From Paenibacillus prosopidis (GTDB lineage Bacteria > Bacillota > Bacilli > Paenibacillales > Paenibacillaceae), in assembly GCF_003337375.1 (NCBI RefSeq), contig NZ_QPJD01000003.1, forward strand, positions 248,001-312,000: a DNA stretch of 64,000 nt. Direction: 5' to 3'. The translations under genes and the position numbers were made by a program. The notes under the pieces are model-generated. The model saw only the letters and a list, made by a program, of their open reading frames with translations, had not been told where the DNA came from and did no database searches. Shown here in pieces: positions 16,470-24,899 of this stretch; the first letter of the stretch is position 1, and every line of letters starts with the position of its first letter.

Positions 16470-17036
16470 ATGATAGATACTCCAAAGGATGCATTAAGAG
16501 TAGTAATTGGTTCTGGGGAATATAACAATAATCCCGAGTGGATTCAAACTCAGGAATCAGAATTAGATTTATTAAAAAGAGATGAATGGGTAAATCGTTT
16601 TCTACCAAATACGATTTCGGCAATATTGGCAGAGCATGTCTGGGAACATTTAACCTATCATGAGGGTATTGAAGCCGCAAAGATTTGTTTTGAATTCCTA
16701 GAGCCAGGCGGTTATGTACGTTGTGCTGTTCCTGATGGTTTTTTTCAAGATGAAGATTATCAAAAAGGTGTACAAGTAGGTGGACCTGGTCCCGCAGATC
16801 ACCCCGCAGCCAGCCACCAAATTGTCCTTAACTATAAAACAATAACTTCAATATTTGAATCGGCTGGATTTGAAGTTAATTTGTTGGAATATTGTGATGA
16901 ATATGGAGCATTTCATTACAAAGAATGGGATGAAATAATGGGTTTTATATATCGTTCCAAACGTTTTGACCAGAGGAATCAGAATGGTAAACTAGGTTTT
17001 GTTTCTCTTATCATTGATGCTAAAAAACCACTTTAA
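16470..17036 (+). CDS. SAM-dependent methyltransferase-like protein (COG4627 type)
   Basis: This 188-residue protein resembles the small predicted SAM-dependent methyltransferases with a Methyltransf_11-like core. The segment ISAILAEHVWEHLTYHEG matches the family's (A/S)EH-x-x-EH motif, and EFLEPGGYVRCAVPDG matches the post-motif strand after a PGG turn. The usual glycine-rich SAM loop is short or altered near IGSGEYNNNPEW. The ATG at 16470 follows a weak GGGTAGGAGAG site at good distance. The substrate is unknown. It is a single gene in the AT-rich patchwork region. Confidence 0.75.
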   Translation: MIDTPKDALRVVIGSGEYNNNPEWIQTQESELDLLKRDEWVNRFLPNTISAILAEHVWEHLTYHEGIEAAKICFEFLEPGGYVRCAVPDGFFQDEDYQKGVQVGGPGPADHPAASHQIVLNYKTITSIFESAGFEVNLLEYCDEYGAFHYKEWDEIMGFIYRSKRFDQRNQNGKLGFVSLIIDAKKPL

Positions 17037-17112
17037 ATCGGACAAGAGAATATTACTTTATCCTCACCTGTCAGTATTCCTAACATAGTATGTAGGAAGG
17101 TGGTGATGATAA

Positions 17113-17400
17113 ATGACCTTTACACTTACAGACTGGATGATCTACACGATGTGGGCCATATTTGGATTAATGATCATTGATTTTATTATTTCCTTTGCCA
17201 AATCATTTTGGGAAGGCACTTTCAATACAACTTTTTTGGATTATTTGAAGGATATCCTATTTTATGTCCTGCCCTTGAACGTTATTATATCCATGATTCC
17301 AATTGATCCTACGGGTTGGATTCTTGTGAGTGTATATTTCGTTGGCGGGATTTCTGTCATTCTAAAGTATGTATTGGATATCAAAAAAAGATTCCAATAA
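17113..17400 (+). CDS. Small membrane protein, unknown function
   Basis: This 95-residue protein has three likely membrane segments (roughly residues 8-28, 50-65 and 70-88), separated by the short loop FWEGTFNTTFLDYLKD, and a basic C-terminal tail DIKKRFQ. The ribosome binding site GGAAGGTGGTGAT lies just upstream of the ATG. It stands alone and is closed by a terminator directly after the stop. I do not recognise the family and can say nothing about function beyond membrane location. Confidence 0.75.
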   Translation: MTFTLTDWMIYTMWAIFGLMIIDFIISFAKSFWEGTFNTTFLDYLKDILFYVLPLNVIISMIPIDPTGWILVSVYFVGGISVILKYVLDIKKRFQ

Positions 17401-17405
17401 AAAAG

Positions 17406-17429
17406 CCTTCCTAGATGGAAGGTTTTTTT
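17406..17429 (+). terminator. Intrinsic terminator
   Basis: CCTTCC / GGAAGG stem with a five-base loop and a run of seven T, starting six bases after the preceding stop codon. Confidence 0.85.
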
Positions 17430-17521
17430 ATCCCCCCTGAAAAATTGGGATTACATCGAATTATTATGAGGTGGAATGTTTGTTACAACAATCCAAAATC
17501 ACGTGATATTAGGAGTGTACC

Positions 17522-17749
17522 ATGCAGGGTGATATTGAATTAGCGACAGAAAAAATTGAGCAGCTTAATTTTCGCAATCAAAGAGCTATGATGGAATTGA
17601 TAAAAAGAAGTTTGAAGTTAAATGATGATGAGTTTACTAAAGAATTGCTCTTAGCTTACGCTCATCAAAACCCTATACATATTTTGGAAGTAGCAGTTGC
17701 TCTGCAATACGAAGAAATCATTAAGGCGTTGCCTGATAAATTTACTTAG
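17522..17749 (+). CDS. Hypothetical small helical protein
   Basis: This is a 75-residue soluble, probably all-helical protein (IEQLNFRNQRAMMELIKRSL, then FTKELLLAYAHQNP). The ATG has AGGAG at a good distance and an intrinsic terminator lies 18 bases after the stop, so it looks like a complete single-gene unit. I do not recognise it, and there is no membrane segment or signal peptide. The function is unknown. Confidence 0.65.
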   Translation: MQGDIELATEKIEQLNFRNQRAMMELIKRSLKLNDDEFTKELLLAYAHQNPIHILEVAVALQYEEIIKALPDKFT

Positions 17750-17766
17750 CCACTAAACACAGCGTG

Positions 17767-17796
17767 AACCAGTCCTTTTTAAGGGACTGGTTTTTT
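17767..17796 (+). terminator. Intrinsic terminator
   Basis: AACCAGTCC pairs with GGACTGGTT and is followed by a T run. Confidence 0.9.
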
Positions 17797-17936
17797 AATA
17801 AATTAAAATTACAATTATTTACATTATGGACGGTCTGTAATCTGGTGAGTGACAGTTTACTTAAGCTGACCAATTTCAAAGAGATTATATGTTATATACT
17901 ATGATATAAGGAACCTTTAACGATGAAAGGAGAACC

Positions 17937-18401
17937 ATGATGGAAATCCTGAATGATGTACTCGTTGCAAAGGCAGAAATGCTTATCAGAAAACCGGTTG
18001 AGGAGGTGTTTGAGGCTTTTATCGACCCTGCGATTACTTCAAAGTTCTGGTTCACAAAAAGCAGCGGAAGATTAGAAACGGGAAAACGTGTCCAGTGGGA
18101 TTGGGAGATGTACGGTGCTTCTGCAGCCGTTGATGTAATAGAAATCGAGGAAAACAAGCGAATCCTCATCGATTTTGGCACTACGGTCGAGTGGATTTTT
18201 ACTTCTCGGGCAGAGAACGAAACTTTTGTTGCGATTACTAACACAGGATTTAAAGGAGATGGGGCTGACATTGTAAAGCAAGCCCTAGATTCAACGGAAG
18301 GATTTACGATTGTTCTTTGCGGTCTAAAGGCGCTACTTGAGCACGACATTATCTTGAATCTCGTTTCGGATAAGGCTCCTGATGCCCATGTTGAACGTTA
18401 G
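17937..18401 (+). CDS. SRPBCC / AHSA1-domain protein
   Basis: This is a 154-residue START-like (SRPBCC) protein of the AHSA1 group. The family signatures are visible: AEMLIRKPVEEVFEAFIDPAITSKFW at the N-terminus (not shown in full here; residues ~12-38) and a central VQWDWEMYG segment. These small helix-grip proteins bind hydrophobic ligands in a central cavity; the ligand here is unknown. The ATG at 17937 follows GAAAGGAGAACC. The gene is monocistronic with its own terminator. A second ATG lies three bases later (17940) and could also serve. Confidence 0.85.
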   Translation: MMEILNDVLVAKAEMLIRKPVEEVFEAFIDPAITSKFWFTKSSGRLETGKRVQWDWEMYGASAAVDVIEIEENKRILIDFGTTVEWIFTSRAENETFVAITNTGFKGDGADIVKQALDSTEGFTIVLCGLKALLEHDIILNLVSDKAPDAHVER

Positions 18402-18421
18402 ATTGCCATTAATTAAAAATC

Positions 18422-18451
18422 AAAACGGCACCATTGGACTGCCGTTTTTTT
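18422..18451 (+). terminator. Intrinsic terminator
   Basis: AAAACGGCA pairs with TGCCGTTTT around a short loop, with a T run. Confidence 0.9.
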
Positions 18452-18566
18452 GATTGCATTTCAGAAAGGAATTTCTTTCCTGTTAGCGAATGATTAAAGA
18501 AGACGGCAGCGCTTAAAACTCACATTAACGATACTCTTATTTCAAAACAAGGAGTGAATATCTCAT

Positions 18567-19640
18567 ATGGATGAAATGACGCAGATGATGAAGCAGCTGA
18601 CGGAAACCGACGGAGTACCAGGGCACGAACGCGAAGTGCGTACGATCATGCAGGAATATTTGCAGCCTTTAAGCGACGAAATTGTCAAAGATCGGCTTGG
18701 AGGTGTGTTGGGTAAAAAAACGGGTCGGGCTGACGGTCCAAAAGTGCTTCTCGCCGGTCATCTGGATGAAATTGGATTTATGGTGACGCAAATTACATCC
18801 AAAGGATTTCTCCGCTTTCATCCACTTGGGGGATGGTGGCCTCATAACGTACTGTCCCAGCGTGTTAAAGTAAAAACCCGTAAAGGCGAATATACAGGCA
18901 TTATCGGTTCGAAAGCTCCGCACGTGTTAAAAAAGGAAGAACGCGAAAAAGTAATGGAACTTAAGGATCTTTATATCGACATCGGTGCGAAGGATGAAGA
19001 AGATGCCAAAGAAATGGGCGTCCGTCTCGGCGATTGGATCGTTCCCGTATCCGATTTCACAACTATGCGTGGCGGCGAACTGTGGGTGGGCAAAGCGCTG
19101 GATAATCGGGCGGGCTGCGCGCTAGCGGTAGAAGTTCTTAAAAGGCTAAAAAACGCAGATCATCCCAACATCGTATACGCAGGAGCGACCGTCCAGGAAG
19201 AAGTGGGCTTGCGCGGTGCCGGGACGGTTGCGAATCTGGTGGAGCCGGATATTGCTTTCGCACTTGATGTAGGTATTGCGTACGATACTCCCGGAAACGA
19301 ATCACAGCACATGACCTGCAACGTCGGAGACGGACCGTTGGTGCTGCTGTTTGATGCCACTATGGTACCTCACGCCGGATTACGTGATTTCGTGATGGAT
19401 ACCGCTGAAGAGATCGGCATCAAGGTGCAGGTGGACGCCTTGTCTGGGGGCGGTACGGATGCTGGCAAATTTCATACGAGCGGGGTCGGCTGTCCTTCCC
19501 TTGTAGTCGGTTTTGCCACCCGATATATTCATAGCCATAATGCTATTATGTCAAAAAGCGACTTCGATCAAGCCGCTGCACTGCTGACAGCTGTTATCAA
19601 CAAGCTCGATCGGGACAAAGTAAATGAATTGATCGGATAA
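18567..19640 (+). CDS. M42-family metallo-aminopeptidase
   Basis: This is a cytoplasmic dimetal aminopeptidase of family M42 (glutamyl/deblocking aminopeptidase group, like YsdC and FrvX). All the expected metal and catalytic residues are visible: His65 in AGHLDEIG with Asp67, Asp179 in ALDNRAGC (bridging), Glu211 and Glu212 in VQEEVGLRGA (base and ligand), Asp234 in ALDVG, and His322 in RYIHSH. The length (357) is normal. M42 enzymes form large dodecameric complexes that trim peptides. The ATG at 18567 follows AAGGAGTG. It is a single gene. The family is certain; the peptide preference is not. Confidence 0.95.
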   Translation: MDEMTQMMKQLTETDGVPGHEREVRTIMQEYLQPLSDEIVKDRLGGVLGKKTGRADGPKVLLAGHLDEIGFMVTQITSKGFLRFHPLGGWWPHNVLSQRVKVKTRKGEYTGIIGSKAPHVLKKEEREKVMELKDLYIDIGAKDEEDAKEMGVRLGDWIVPVSDFTTMRGGELWVGKALDNRAGCALAVEVLKRLKNADHPNIVYAGATVQEEVGLRGAGTVANLVEPDIAFALDVGIAYDTPGNESQHMTCNVGDGPLVLLFDATMVPHAGLRDFVMDTAEEIGIKVQVDALSGGGTDAGKFHTSGVGCPSLVVGFATRYIHSHNAIMSKSDFDQAAALLTAVINKLDRDKVNELIG

Positions 19641-19769
19641 TTACAGCAAATATCCGAATGCTGTCCTCTCAAATTCGATAAGCCGGAATCTCTGCTAAAG
19701 AAATTCCGGTTTTGATTTGATTGGAGCTGCGGTTATCGAATATTAACTTTATGTTTGGGGGTAATAAGA

Positions 19770-20252
19770 ATGGCAATGCCAACACATATTGTAGCGGTAG
19801 GTGGAATCGTAGAAAATGAACAAGGAAATATTCTGTTAGTGAAGACACATGATGGCGGGTGGGTCTTCCCTGGTGGACAGGTGGAAGTCGGAGAAAATCT
19901 AATGGATGCATTAAGTAGAGAAATAAAAGAGGAAAGCGGAATAGACGCAGTTGTTTCCTACTTGATTGGTGTATATTCAAATACAGGAGTTTATAAATGG
20001 CATGACGGTGTTACTGATGTCCCTACTAAAGTAATGTTAGATTATGTGTGCAAGCCCGTCGGTGGAGAATTGTGTACTTCGGAAGAAACATCCGAAAGTC
20101 GCTGGGTAGCAAAGGATAAGGTGCTTAATATGGTTACAGCGCAAGCTATTCGTACCCGCTATCAAGCTTACTTGGATTTTGATGGAAATATAAATTATAT
20201 GGCATATGAAACTAGTCCTAAGTTTGAACTAAAACTGAAAAGGACTGTATAG
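19770..20252 (+). CDS. NUDIX hydrolase
   Basis: This is a 160-residue pyrophosphohydrolase that cleaves nucleoside diphosphate-X compounds. The full Nudix box is present: GGQVEVGENLMDALSREIKE followed by ESGI, that is G-x5-E-x7-RE-x2-EE-x-G-I. The ATG at 19770 has TGGGGGT upstream at good distance; a TTG at 19755 lies inside that site. It precedes a THEP1-like NTPase gene by 20 bases with only a ribosome binding site between, so the two may form an operon. The substrate cannot be told from sequence. Confidence 0.93.
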   Translation: MAMPTHIVAVGGIVENEQGNILLVKTHDGGWVFPGGQVEVGENLMDALSREIKEESGIDAVVSYLIGVYSNTGVYKWHDGVTDVPTKVMLDYVCKPVGGELCTSEETSESRWVAKDKVLNMVTAQAIRTRYQAYLDFDGNINYMAYETSPKFELKLKRTV

Positions 20253-20272
20253 AAAGGGGAACCTTAAGACAT

Positions 20273-20833
20273 ATGATGTACGAAAAAATTTTTTTTCTTA
20301 CCGGTAAACCTCGTATGGGTAAAACAACTTTGATTAAAAAGATTATAAATGAAATTGGTCCTGATAATTGCGGGGGCTTTTATACAGAGGAAATACGAGA
20401 TGCCAGAGACCGAACCGGTTTTAAATGTGTAACCCTTGCAGGAGAAAGTCAAGTAATTGCTAACGTAGAGAGTAACAGTTCTCTTAAAATTGGTAGATAT
20501 GGTATCGACATAAGTAACTTCGAAAACGTGGCTTTAAAGTCTATACAGGACTCTTTAAAGTCGAAAAAAGTAACAGTTATCGATGAAATCGGATTTATGC
20601 AAATGCTTTCCATTCCTTTTCAACAAATGATTTATAAAGTAGTTTCGGAAAATCATCACATTGTACTAGGTACAATTCCTTTAGATAGCCATCCAGAAAT
20701 AGACAAAATTAAAAGGCTTCCTGGGGTGAAAATCATCAATGTCAACGAAGAAAACCGTGATTTTATAGCTGAGGTTGTAGTAAAAGATATTTTGAAGGCT
20801 GCCGACGGCAACGAATCGGCGACCTTCTTCTGA
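20273..20833 (+). CDS. THEP1-like nucleoside-triphosphatase
   Basis: This 186-residue P-loop NTPase is of the THEP1 family. The Walker A motif GKPRMGKTT lies at residues ~11-19, GGFYTEEIRD follows as in family members, and the Walker B segment KVTVIDEIGFMQ lies near residue 105. Archaeal and human relatives hydrolyse NTPs slowly in vitro; the cellular role is unknown. The ATG at 20273 (or 20276) follows AAAGGGGAACC. It lies directly after the NUDIX gene, so both may act on nucleotides. A bidirectional terminator separates it from the convergent SET-domain gene. Confidence 0.88.
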   Translation: MMYEKIFFLTGKPRMGKTTLIKKIINEIGPDNCGGFYTEEIRDARDRTGFKCVTLAGESQVIANVESNSSLKIGRYGIDISNFENVALKSIQDSLKSKKVTVIDEIGFMQMLSIPFQQMIYKVVSENHHIVLGTIPLDSHPEIDKIKRLPGVKIINVNEENRDFIAEVVVKDILKAADGNESATFF

Positions 20834-20850
20834 AAAGATAGCTTGATACA

Positions 20851-20883
20851 AAAAGATTGAAATTGCATTTTCAATCTTTTTTA
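20851..20883. terminator. Bidirectional intrinsic terminator
   Basis: AAAAGATTGA pairs with TCAATCTTTT, with A and T runs on either side, between the convergent THEP1-like and SET-domain genes. Its right arm overlaps the last codons of the minus-strand gene. Confidence 0.8.
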
Positions 20884-21251
20884 GTAAACCATAACGGATC
20901 GTCGCAGTCGACATCACCATTGTAGTTTATAAGTATCTCATCCCCTGCTTTTATGTCTGTATAGGCATAGAAGTCAAATGTGTGATTGTCAAAGTTGATG
21001 TCATAGGTGGCATTAGGCTGATACGAATGGTTAAACAAACTGCCATATCCTAAGAGGATGGCTGTGTGATTAGCACCATACTCGAACACATAATCTGAAA
21101 GTATTGTTTTCTCTATATAATCATGGTCCTCATTAGGATAAGGAATGACAGGTGCTTCATGTATAAGTTCACCTTTTTGTATATCACGAGTCGCAAATAC
21201 TCCTCTTTTGAACTCTCCTTTACTCAATTTGGAAATTTTTATCTCAATCAT
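20871..21251 (-). CDS. Small SET-domain protein (putative lysine methyltransferase)
   Basis: This 126-residue protein is a minimal bacterial SET domain. Visible family motifs are GVFATRDIQKGELIHEAPVI at the N-terminus, the YGSLFNHSYQPNATY segment (NHS-x-x-P-N, SAM and active-site region) and YTDIKAGDEILINYNGD near the C-terminus (GEEIxxxY equivalent). SET enzymes transfer methyl groups to protein lysines using SAM; the bacterial targets are mostly unknown. I chose the ATG at 21251 because GAAGGTGA lies six bases upstream; a GTG at 21260 is too close to it. It stands alone on the minus strand. Confidence 0.9.
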   Translation of the reverse strand: MIEIKISKLSKGEFKRGVFATRDIQKGELIHEAPVIPYPNEDHDYIEKTILSDYVFEYGANHTAILLGYGSLFNHSYQPNATYDINFDNHTFDFYAYTDIKAGDEILINYNGDVDCDDPLWFTKKD

Positions 21252-21370
21252 GCTAGTCACCTTCGCGTTCTTTAGTCTATGGAGTTTTTGATCAACTGTT
21301 AGTATTGGAAAGATTCATTTTAACTCACCATCGGTAAAACAGCAATATTTAGAAGAAATTGGAGGGTAAA

Positions 21371-21979
21371 ATGTTAACTTTGTATATAACACGACATGGC
21401 GAAACGGAATGGAATATTCAAAAAAGGATGCAAGGTTGGTCAGATTCTGAACTAACCCAAAAGGGCATAGAAAATGCTATTTCTCTTGGAAACCGTTTAA
21501 TGGATGTAAATTTTACAGCAATATATTCAAGTCCAAGCAGAAGAACTGCAAAAACATCTAAACTAATTCGGGGTGATAGAGAAATACCAATAACTTTTGA
21601 CGATCAACTTAGAGAGATAAATATGGGTTATTGGGAAGGTAAGACACAAACATACATAAAGGATAATTACCCGAATGAATATCAAGCTTTTTGGGAAATG
21701 CCACACCTTTTTAAGCCTTGTGGCGGAGAAAGTTTTGATACTTTTATGGACAGGGTATTTAGCGTGTTTGATAAGATTATTTCGGAAAATAAAAAGGGCA
21801 GTGTCTTAGTTGTAACACATTCGGTGGTTATAAAGGCAGTATTATCTTCCTTTAAAAGGTTACCTCTCGAAAAGTTATGGGAACCTCCATTTATCAACGG
21901 TACTAGCCTGACTATTGTAGAGATAGCTGATACAGGTGAAAGCACAATCAAACTAGAAGGCTGCACTTTACATGCATAA
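21371..21979 (+). CDS. Histidine phosphatase family protein (phosphoglycerate-mutase-like)
   Basis: This is a 202-residue phosphatase of the phosphoglycerate mutase branch. The N-terminal TRHGETEWN holds the catalytic His9. SSPSRRTAKT contains the phosphate-binding Arg, REINMGYWEGKT contains the proton-donor Glu region, and VVTHSVVIKA provides the second His. These are typical of small-molecule phosphatases (PhoE/CobC-like). The ATG at 21371 follows TTGGAGGG. The next gene, a P-loop kinase-like protein, starts 18 bases after the stop and is probably co-transcribed. The substrate is unknown. Confidence 0.93.
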   Translation: MLTLYITRHGETEWNIQKRMQGWSDSELTQKGIENAISLGNRLMDVNFTAIYSSPSRRTAKTSKLIRGDREIPITFDDQLREINMGYWEGKTQTYIKDNYPNEYQAFWEMPHLFKPCGGESFDTFMDRVFSVFDKIISENKKGSVLVVTHSVVIKAVLSSFKRLPLEKLWEPPFINGTSLTIVEIADTGESTIKLEGCTLHA

Positions 21980-21997
21980 AAAATTGGAGGAAGCATT

Positions 21998-22936
21998 GTG
22001 AAACTTATACTTGTTGAAGGGTTACCAGGTTCGGGAAAATCTACAACTGCAAGATATATTGCTTTACAATCTGAAAGGAACAGAAACAAGACAGAGCTTT
22101 TTCATGAATCTGCTTTTCAACATCCCATTTTTCTTCAAAATCCTATTAGTAATCACATGGAATGGATGGAATTGTATATTTCTAATTGGAATAAATTTTT
22201 AAATGATCAAAAAGATAATGAATCGACTATCGTAATGGAATCTGCTTTATTTCAAAGTCCTATTCTTCACTTGCTGCATATGGATATCGATAGAGAAATA
22301 ATTGTGCAGTTAATTGAAAACATATATTCACGTTTAACGGATATAAATTGCAGTTTGGTATATCTATATCAGGATGATCCGATGGTAGGAATCAATAGAA
22401 TGATGAAAACAAGAGGGGATAGGCTCTGGCTGAATAATAAGTATGAGCAATATAAAGATGAGCCTTACTATGTGAATAGAGGGCAGCGCAGTCCTGATTT
22501 GCATCTTGACTTTTTGTTCGAGTACGCAACGATTGCACGTTCTGCTTATTCTAGATGCAGTCTAAACTCTTTAGCAATCGAAAATACAAATTGGGATTGG
22601 TCAAAATATCACAGTAGTATACTGGATTATTTCGGGTGGATACATAAACCTGATCCGGTTGTTCCTCTTTCTGAACTACAAAAATTTATTGGCATATACC
22701 GTAATGAAGAAATGAATTTTGATATCAATATTGAAGTTAAAGATGGTCAATTGAGAATATTTGGCGATCACCATTTAAAATCAAAGGATACGAATAGATT
22801 TTATCTTGATAATATTAGTATTGTGGTAAACTTCGTGAGGAGTCATTCCGGTGATTTTAATGAATTAATAATTGAAGAGAAAGACTTAGTAGGTAACCAG
22901 AGGGATGAAGGGACAAGATTTGTAAGGGTTTTATAG
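21998..22936 (+). CDS. P-loop kinase-like protein
   Basis: This is a 312-residue ATP-binding protein with Walker A GLPGSGKSTTA at residues ~8-18 and a long helical middle part (YLYQDDPMVGINRMMKTRGD) typical of nucleotide or small-molecule kinases. The last ~90 residues (LQKFIGIYRNEEMNFDINIEV onward) look like a separate beta-rich domain. The GTG start follows TTGGAGGAAG. It probably shares a transcript with the upstream phosphatase gene, suggesting paired phosphorylation and dephosphorylation of a small molecule; that pairing is inference. Confidence 0.82.
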   Translation: MKLILVEGLPGSGKSTTARYIALQSERNRNKTELFHESAFQHPIFLQNPISNHMEWMELYISNWNKFLNDQKDNESTIVMESALFQSPILHLLHMDIDREIIVQLIENIYSRLTDINCSLVYLYQDDPMVGINRMMKTRGDRLWLNNKYEQYKDEPYYVNRGQRSPDLHLDFLFEYATIARSAYSRCSLNSLAIENTNWDWSKYHSSILDYFGWIHKPDPVVPLSELQKFIGIYRNEEMNFDINIEVKDGQLRIFGDHHLKSKDTNRFYLDNISIVVNFVRSHSGDFNELIIEEKDLVGNQRDEGTRFVRVL

Positions 22937-22957
22937 AAATAAACACAGAAGGATAAA

Positions 22958-22995
22958 AGAAGGAACCGTCGCTAACTAAGCAACGGTTTCTTTGG
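22958..22995 (+). terminator. Probable terminator
   Basis: AACCGT pairs with ACGGTT around a 13-base loop, with AAGAAGG and CTTT at the edges and a weak T run. It closes the phosphatase/kinase pair. Confidence 0.5.
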
Positions 22996-23120
22996 CATTA
23001 TAATGAGCAAGACAATAAAAAGAATTTCAGAAGAGCAGGAATTCTAACTCATCCTAACGAATAGCATTCGACAACATCGTCGACGAGTTCGGTTATCGTG
23101 GCAGAAAGAAGGGCATGAGC

Positions 23121-24899
23121 ATGAAACGCACAAGTATTCGCTATAGGCTGATGATTCTGATGATTTGTCTGACTACGCTGCCTGTTTTGACGGTCACCTG
23201 GATTGCGACAAACAATACGCGAAATTCGGTAGAAAAAGAAATGATTGAAGCAAACCGTTCCCGTATGCTTTGGGCGGATCAGTATTTGGATGAGTTAATC
23301 CGGCAAATCGACGTGCTTTTTTATTCCTTACAGGTTAATCAGCAATTGATAGGAGGCCTTAACACGATAGATAGTCAGGATCTGGGCGGGCAATTTCGGA
23401 CCCAACGGTATATTCAAGAGACGTTGACCACAGCTTTTTATGGAAATTCCAAGAAAATAGACGAGCTTGCGCTGTACACGCATCAAAACCAGAAGGTATA
23501 TTCGGTCAACTATACAAACAGCGGCCTCATTTATTCGCTTGATATTCAAAAGGGCAACTGGACCCGTTTGCTGCAGAAACCCGTTAATATGTATTTTAAA
23601 GAGTCCGGCAACGGTATTTATGCGTTTCATAGCATTAACCGGTTTGCGGATCGCCATCTTCTCGGCGGACTGTCCGTTCGTATTAACAAGGATGTGTGGA
23701 AGGAAGTAAGCGATATTTTGAAATCGGAGGACGAGAGTTTGGTGTTTTTAGTCAACGATGAAGGGGAAAGGTTGTCAGGCTCGACGCCGGAACAAAACTT
23801 CGATGAAGTAATTGATCAAATGAATAAGGTTAAACCGCTGAACTTCGAACTGGAAATCCAGAAAACGGATAACTTTTTTCTATTCATGAAACGGGTAGAC
23901 GACGGTGAGCTCACCTTAATTAAAGCTCTGCCCATCACAACGATAACCGAAAGCGCTAACAATACGGTTCGGGCGGGAATTGTAACCGGATTATTGTTCG
24001 CAGCTGCTTCTATCCTGCTTTCCATTACGGTATCGCTGCGTATAAGCAGACCGATCGTCAGCCTTGCAAGAACGATGAGAATGACCCCAATCCACCAGTT
24101 TGAGCTGACATCCGTCCAAAGCCAAGATGAAATCGGCCTGTTGGAGCGCGGTTATAATTCCATGATGCAGCGGATGAAAGAATTGATAGAAAACGAATAT
24201 CAGAAAGAAATCGAAGTGAAAAATGCGCAGCTAATGGCGTTACAAGCGCAAATTAACCCGCACTTTTTGAACAATACGCTTAACCTGATCGGAGGAATGG
24301 CTCTTGTCAAAGGGGCCCCTGAAATCTACAAAATTACGAAGGTGATAGGAGATTTGCTTCGCTATTCGATTAGCTCCGGTCATGATTCGGCGACGCTGGA
24401 GGATGAGTTAAAGCATATCCGCAATTACCTGTTTATTCAGGAGCAGCGTTTCTTGGGCAGGTGCACCATTACAGTCATAAATGATGGTTCGGGGAATGTG
24501 CTTAGTCTTCCCAGATTTACTTTGCAGCCGCTTGTGGAGAATGCGTTCGAGCATGGCCTGCAGCCGAAAGAAGGGATCTGGCAGGTTGAGATCCGGGTGA
24601 AGACGATCCGTACCCATGTGGTCATTTTGATCAAAGACAACGGGATAGGTGTCGATTATAAGCGACTTCATATGCTTCGAGCCGAACTTAAGGAAGGGAT
24701 GGCATTAAAGCCAGATCGAACAGACCAAGCCAAGGATAAGCCGAGAATCCGAAAGGGAATTGGCCTGCAAAATGTCGATTCGAGATTAAAGCTGCATTTT
24801 GGCGGAAAAGCATCCATTCGGTTATACAGTAAACTTGAAAAAGGAACATTGATCGTTCTTAAACTGCCTTTGCCTAACAAGGAGGAAAGCCATGAATAA
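23121..24899 (+). CDS. Sensor histidine kinase, YesM type
   Basis: This is the membrane sensor of a two-component system for carbohydrates. Residues ~10-30 form the first membrane helix, a large extracellular sensor domain follows, and a second helix lies near residues 285-305 followed by a HAMP domain. The His_kinase domain has the phospho-accepting His in QAQINPHFLNNTLN (near residue 385). The ATPase domain has LVENAFEHG and DNGIGVDY. The ATG at 23121 is preferred because AAGAAGGG is seven bases away; the ATG at 23115 is too close. It overlaps the response regulator gene by eight bases. Confidence 0.95.
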   Translation: MKRTSIRYRLMILMICLTTLPVLTVTWIATNNTRNSVEKEMIEANRSRMLWADQYLDELIRQIDVLFYSLQVNQQLIGGLNTIDSQDLGGQFRTQRYIQETLTTAFYGNSKKIDELALYTHQNQKVYSVNYTNSGLIYSLDIQKGNWTRLLQKPVNMYFKESGNGIYAFHSINRFADRHLLGGLSVRINKDVWKEVSDILKSEDESLVFLVNDEGERLSGSTPEQNFDEVIDQMNKVKPLNFELEIQKTDNFFLFMKRVDDGELTLIKALPITTITESANNTVRAGIVTGLLFAAASILLSITVSLRISRPIVSLARTMRMTPIHQFELTSVQSQDEIGLLERGYNSMMQRMKELIENEYQKEIEVKNAQLMALQAQINPHFLNNTLNLIGGMALVKGAPEIYKITKVIGDLLRYSISSGHDSATLEDELKHIRNYLFIQEQRFLGRCTITVINDGSGNVLSLPRFTLQPLVENAFEHGLQPKEGIWQVEIRVKTIRTHVVILIKDNGIGVDYKRLHMLRAELKEGMALKPDRTDQAKDKPRIRKGIGLQNVDSRLKLHFGGKASIRLYSKLEKGTLIVLKLPLPNKEESHE

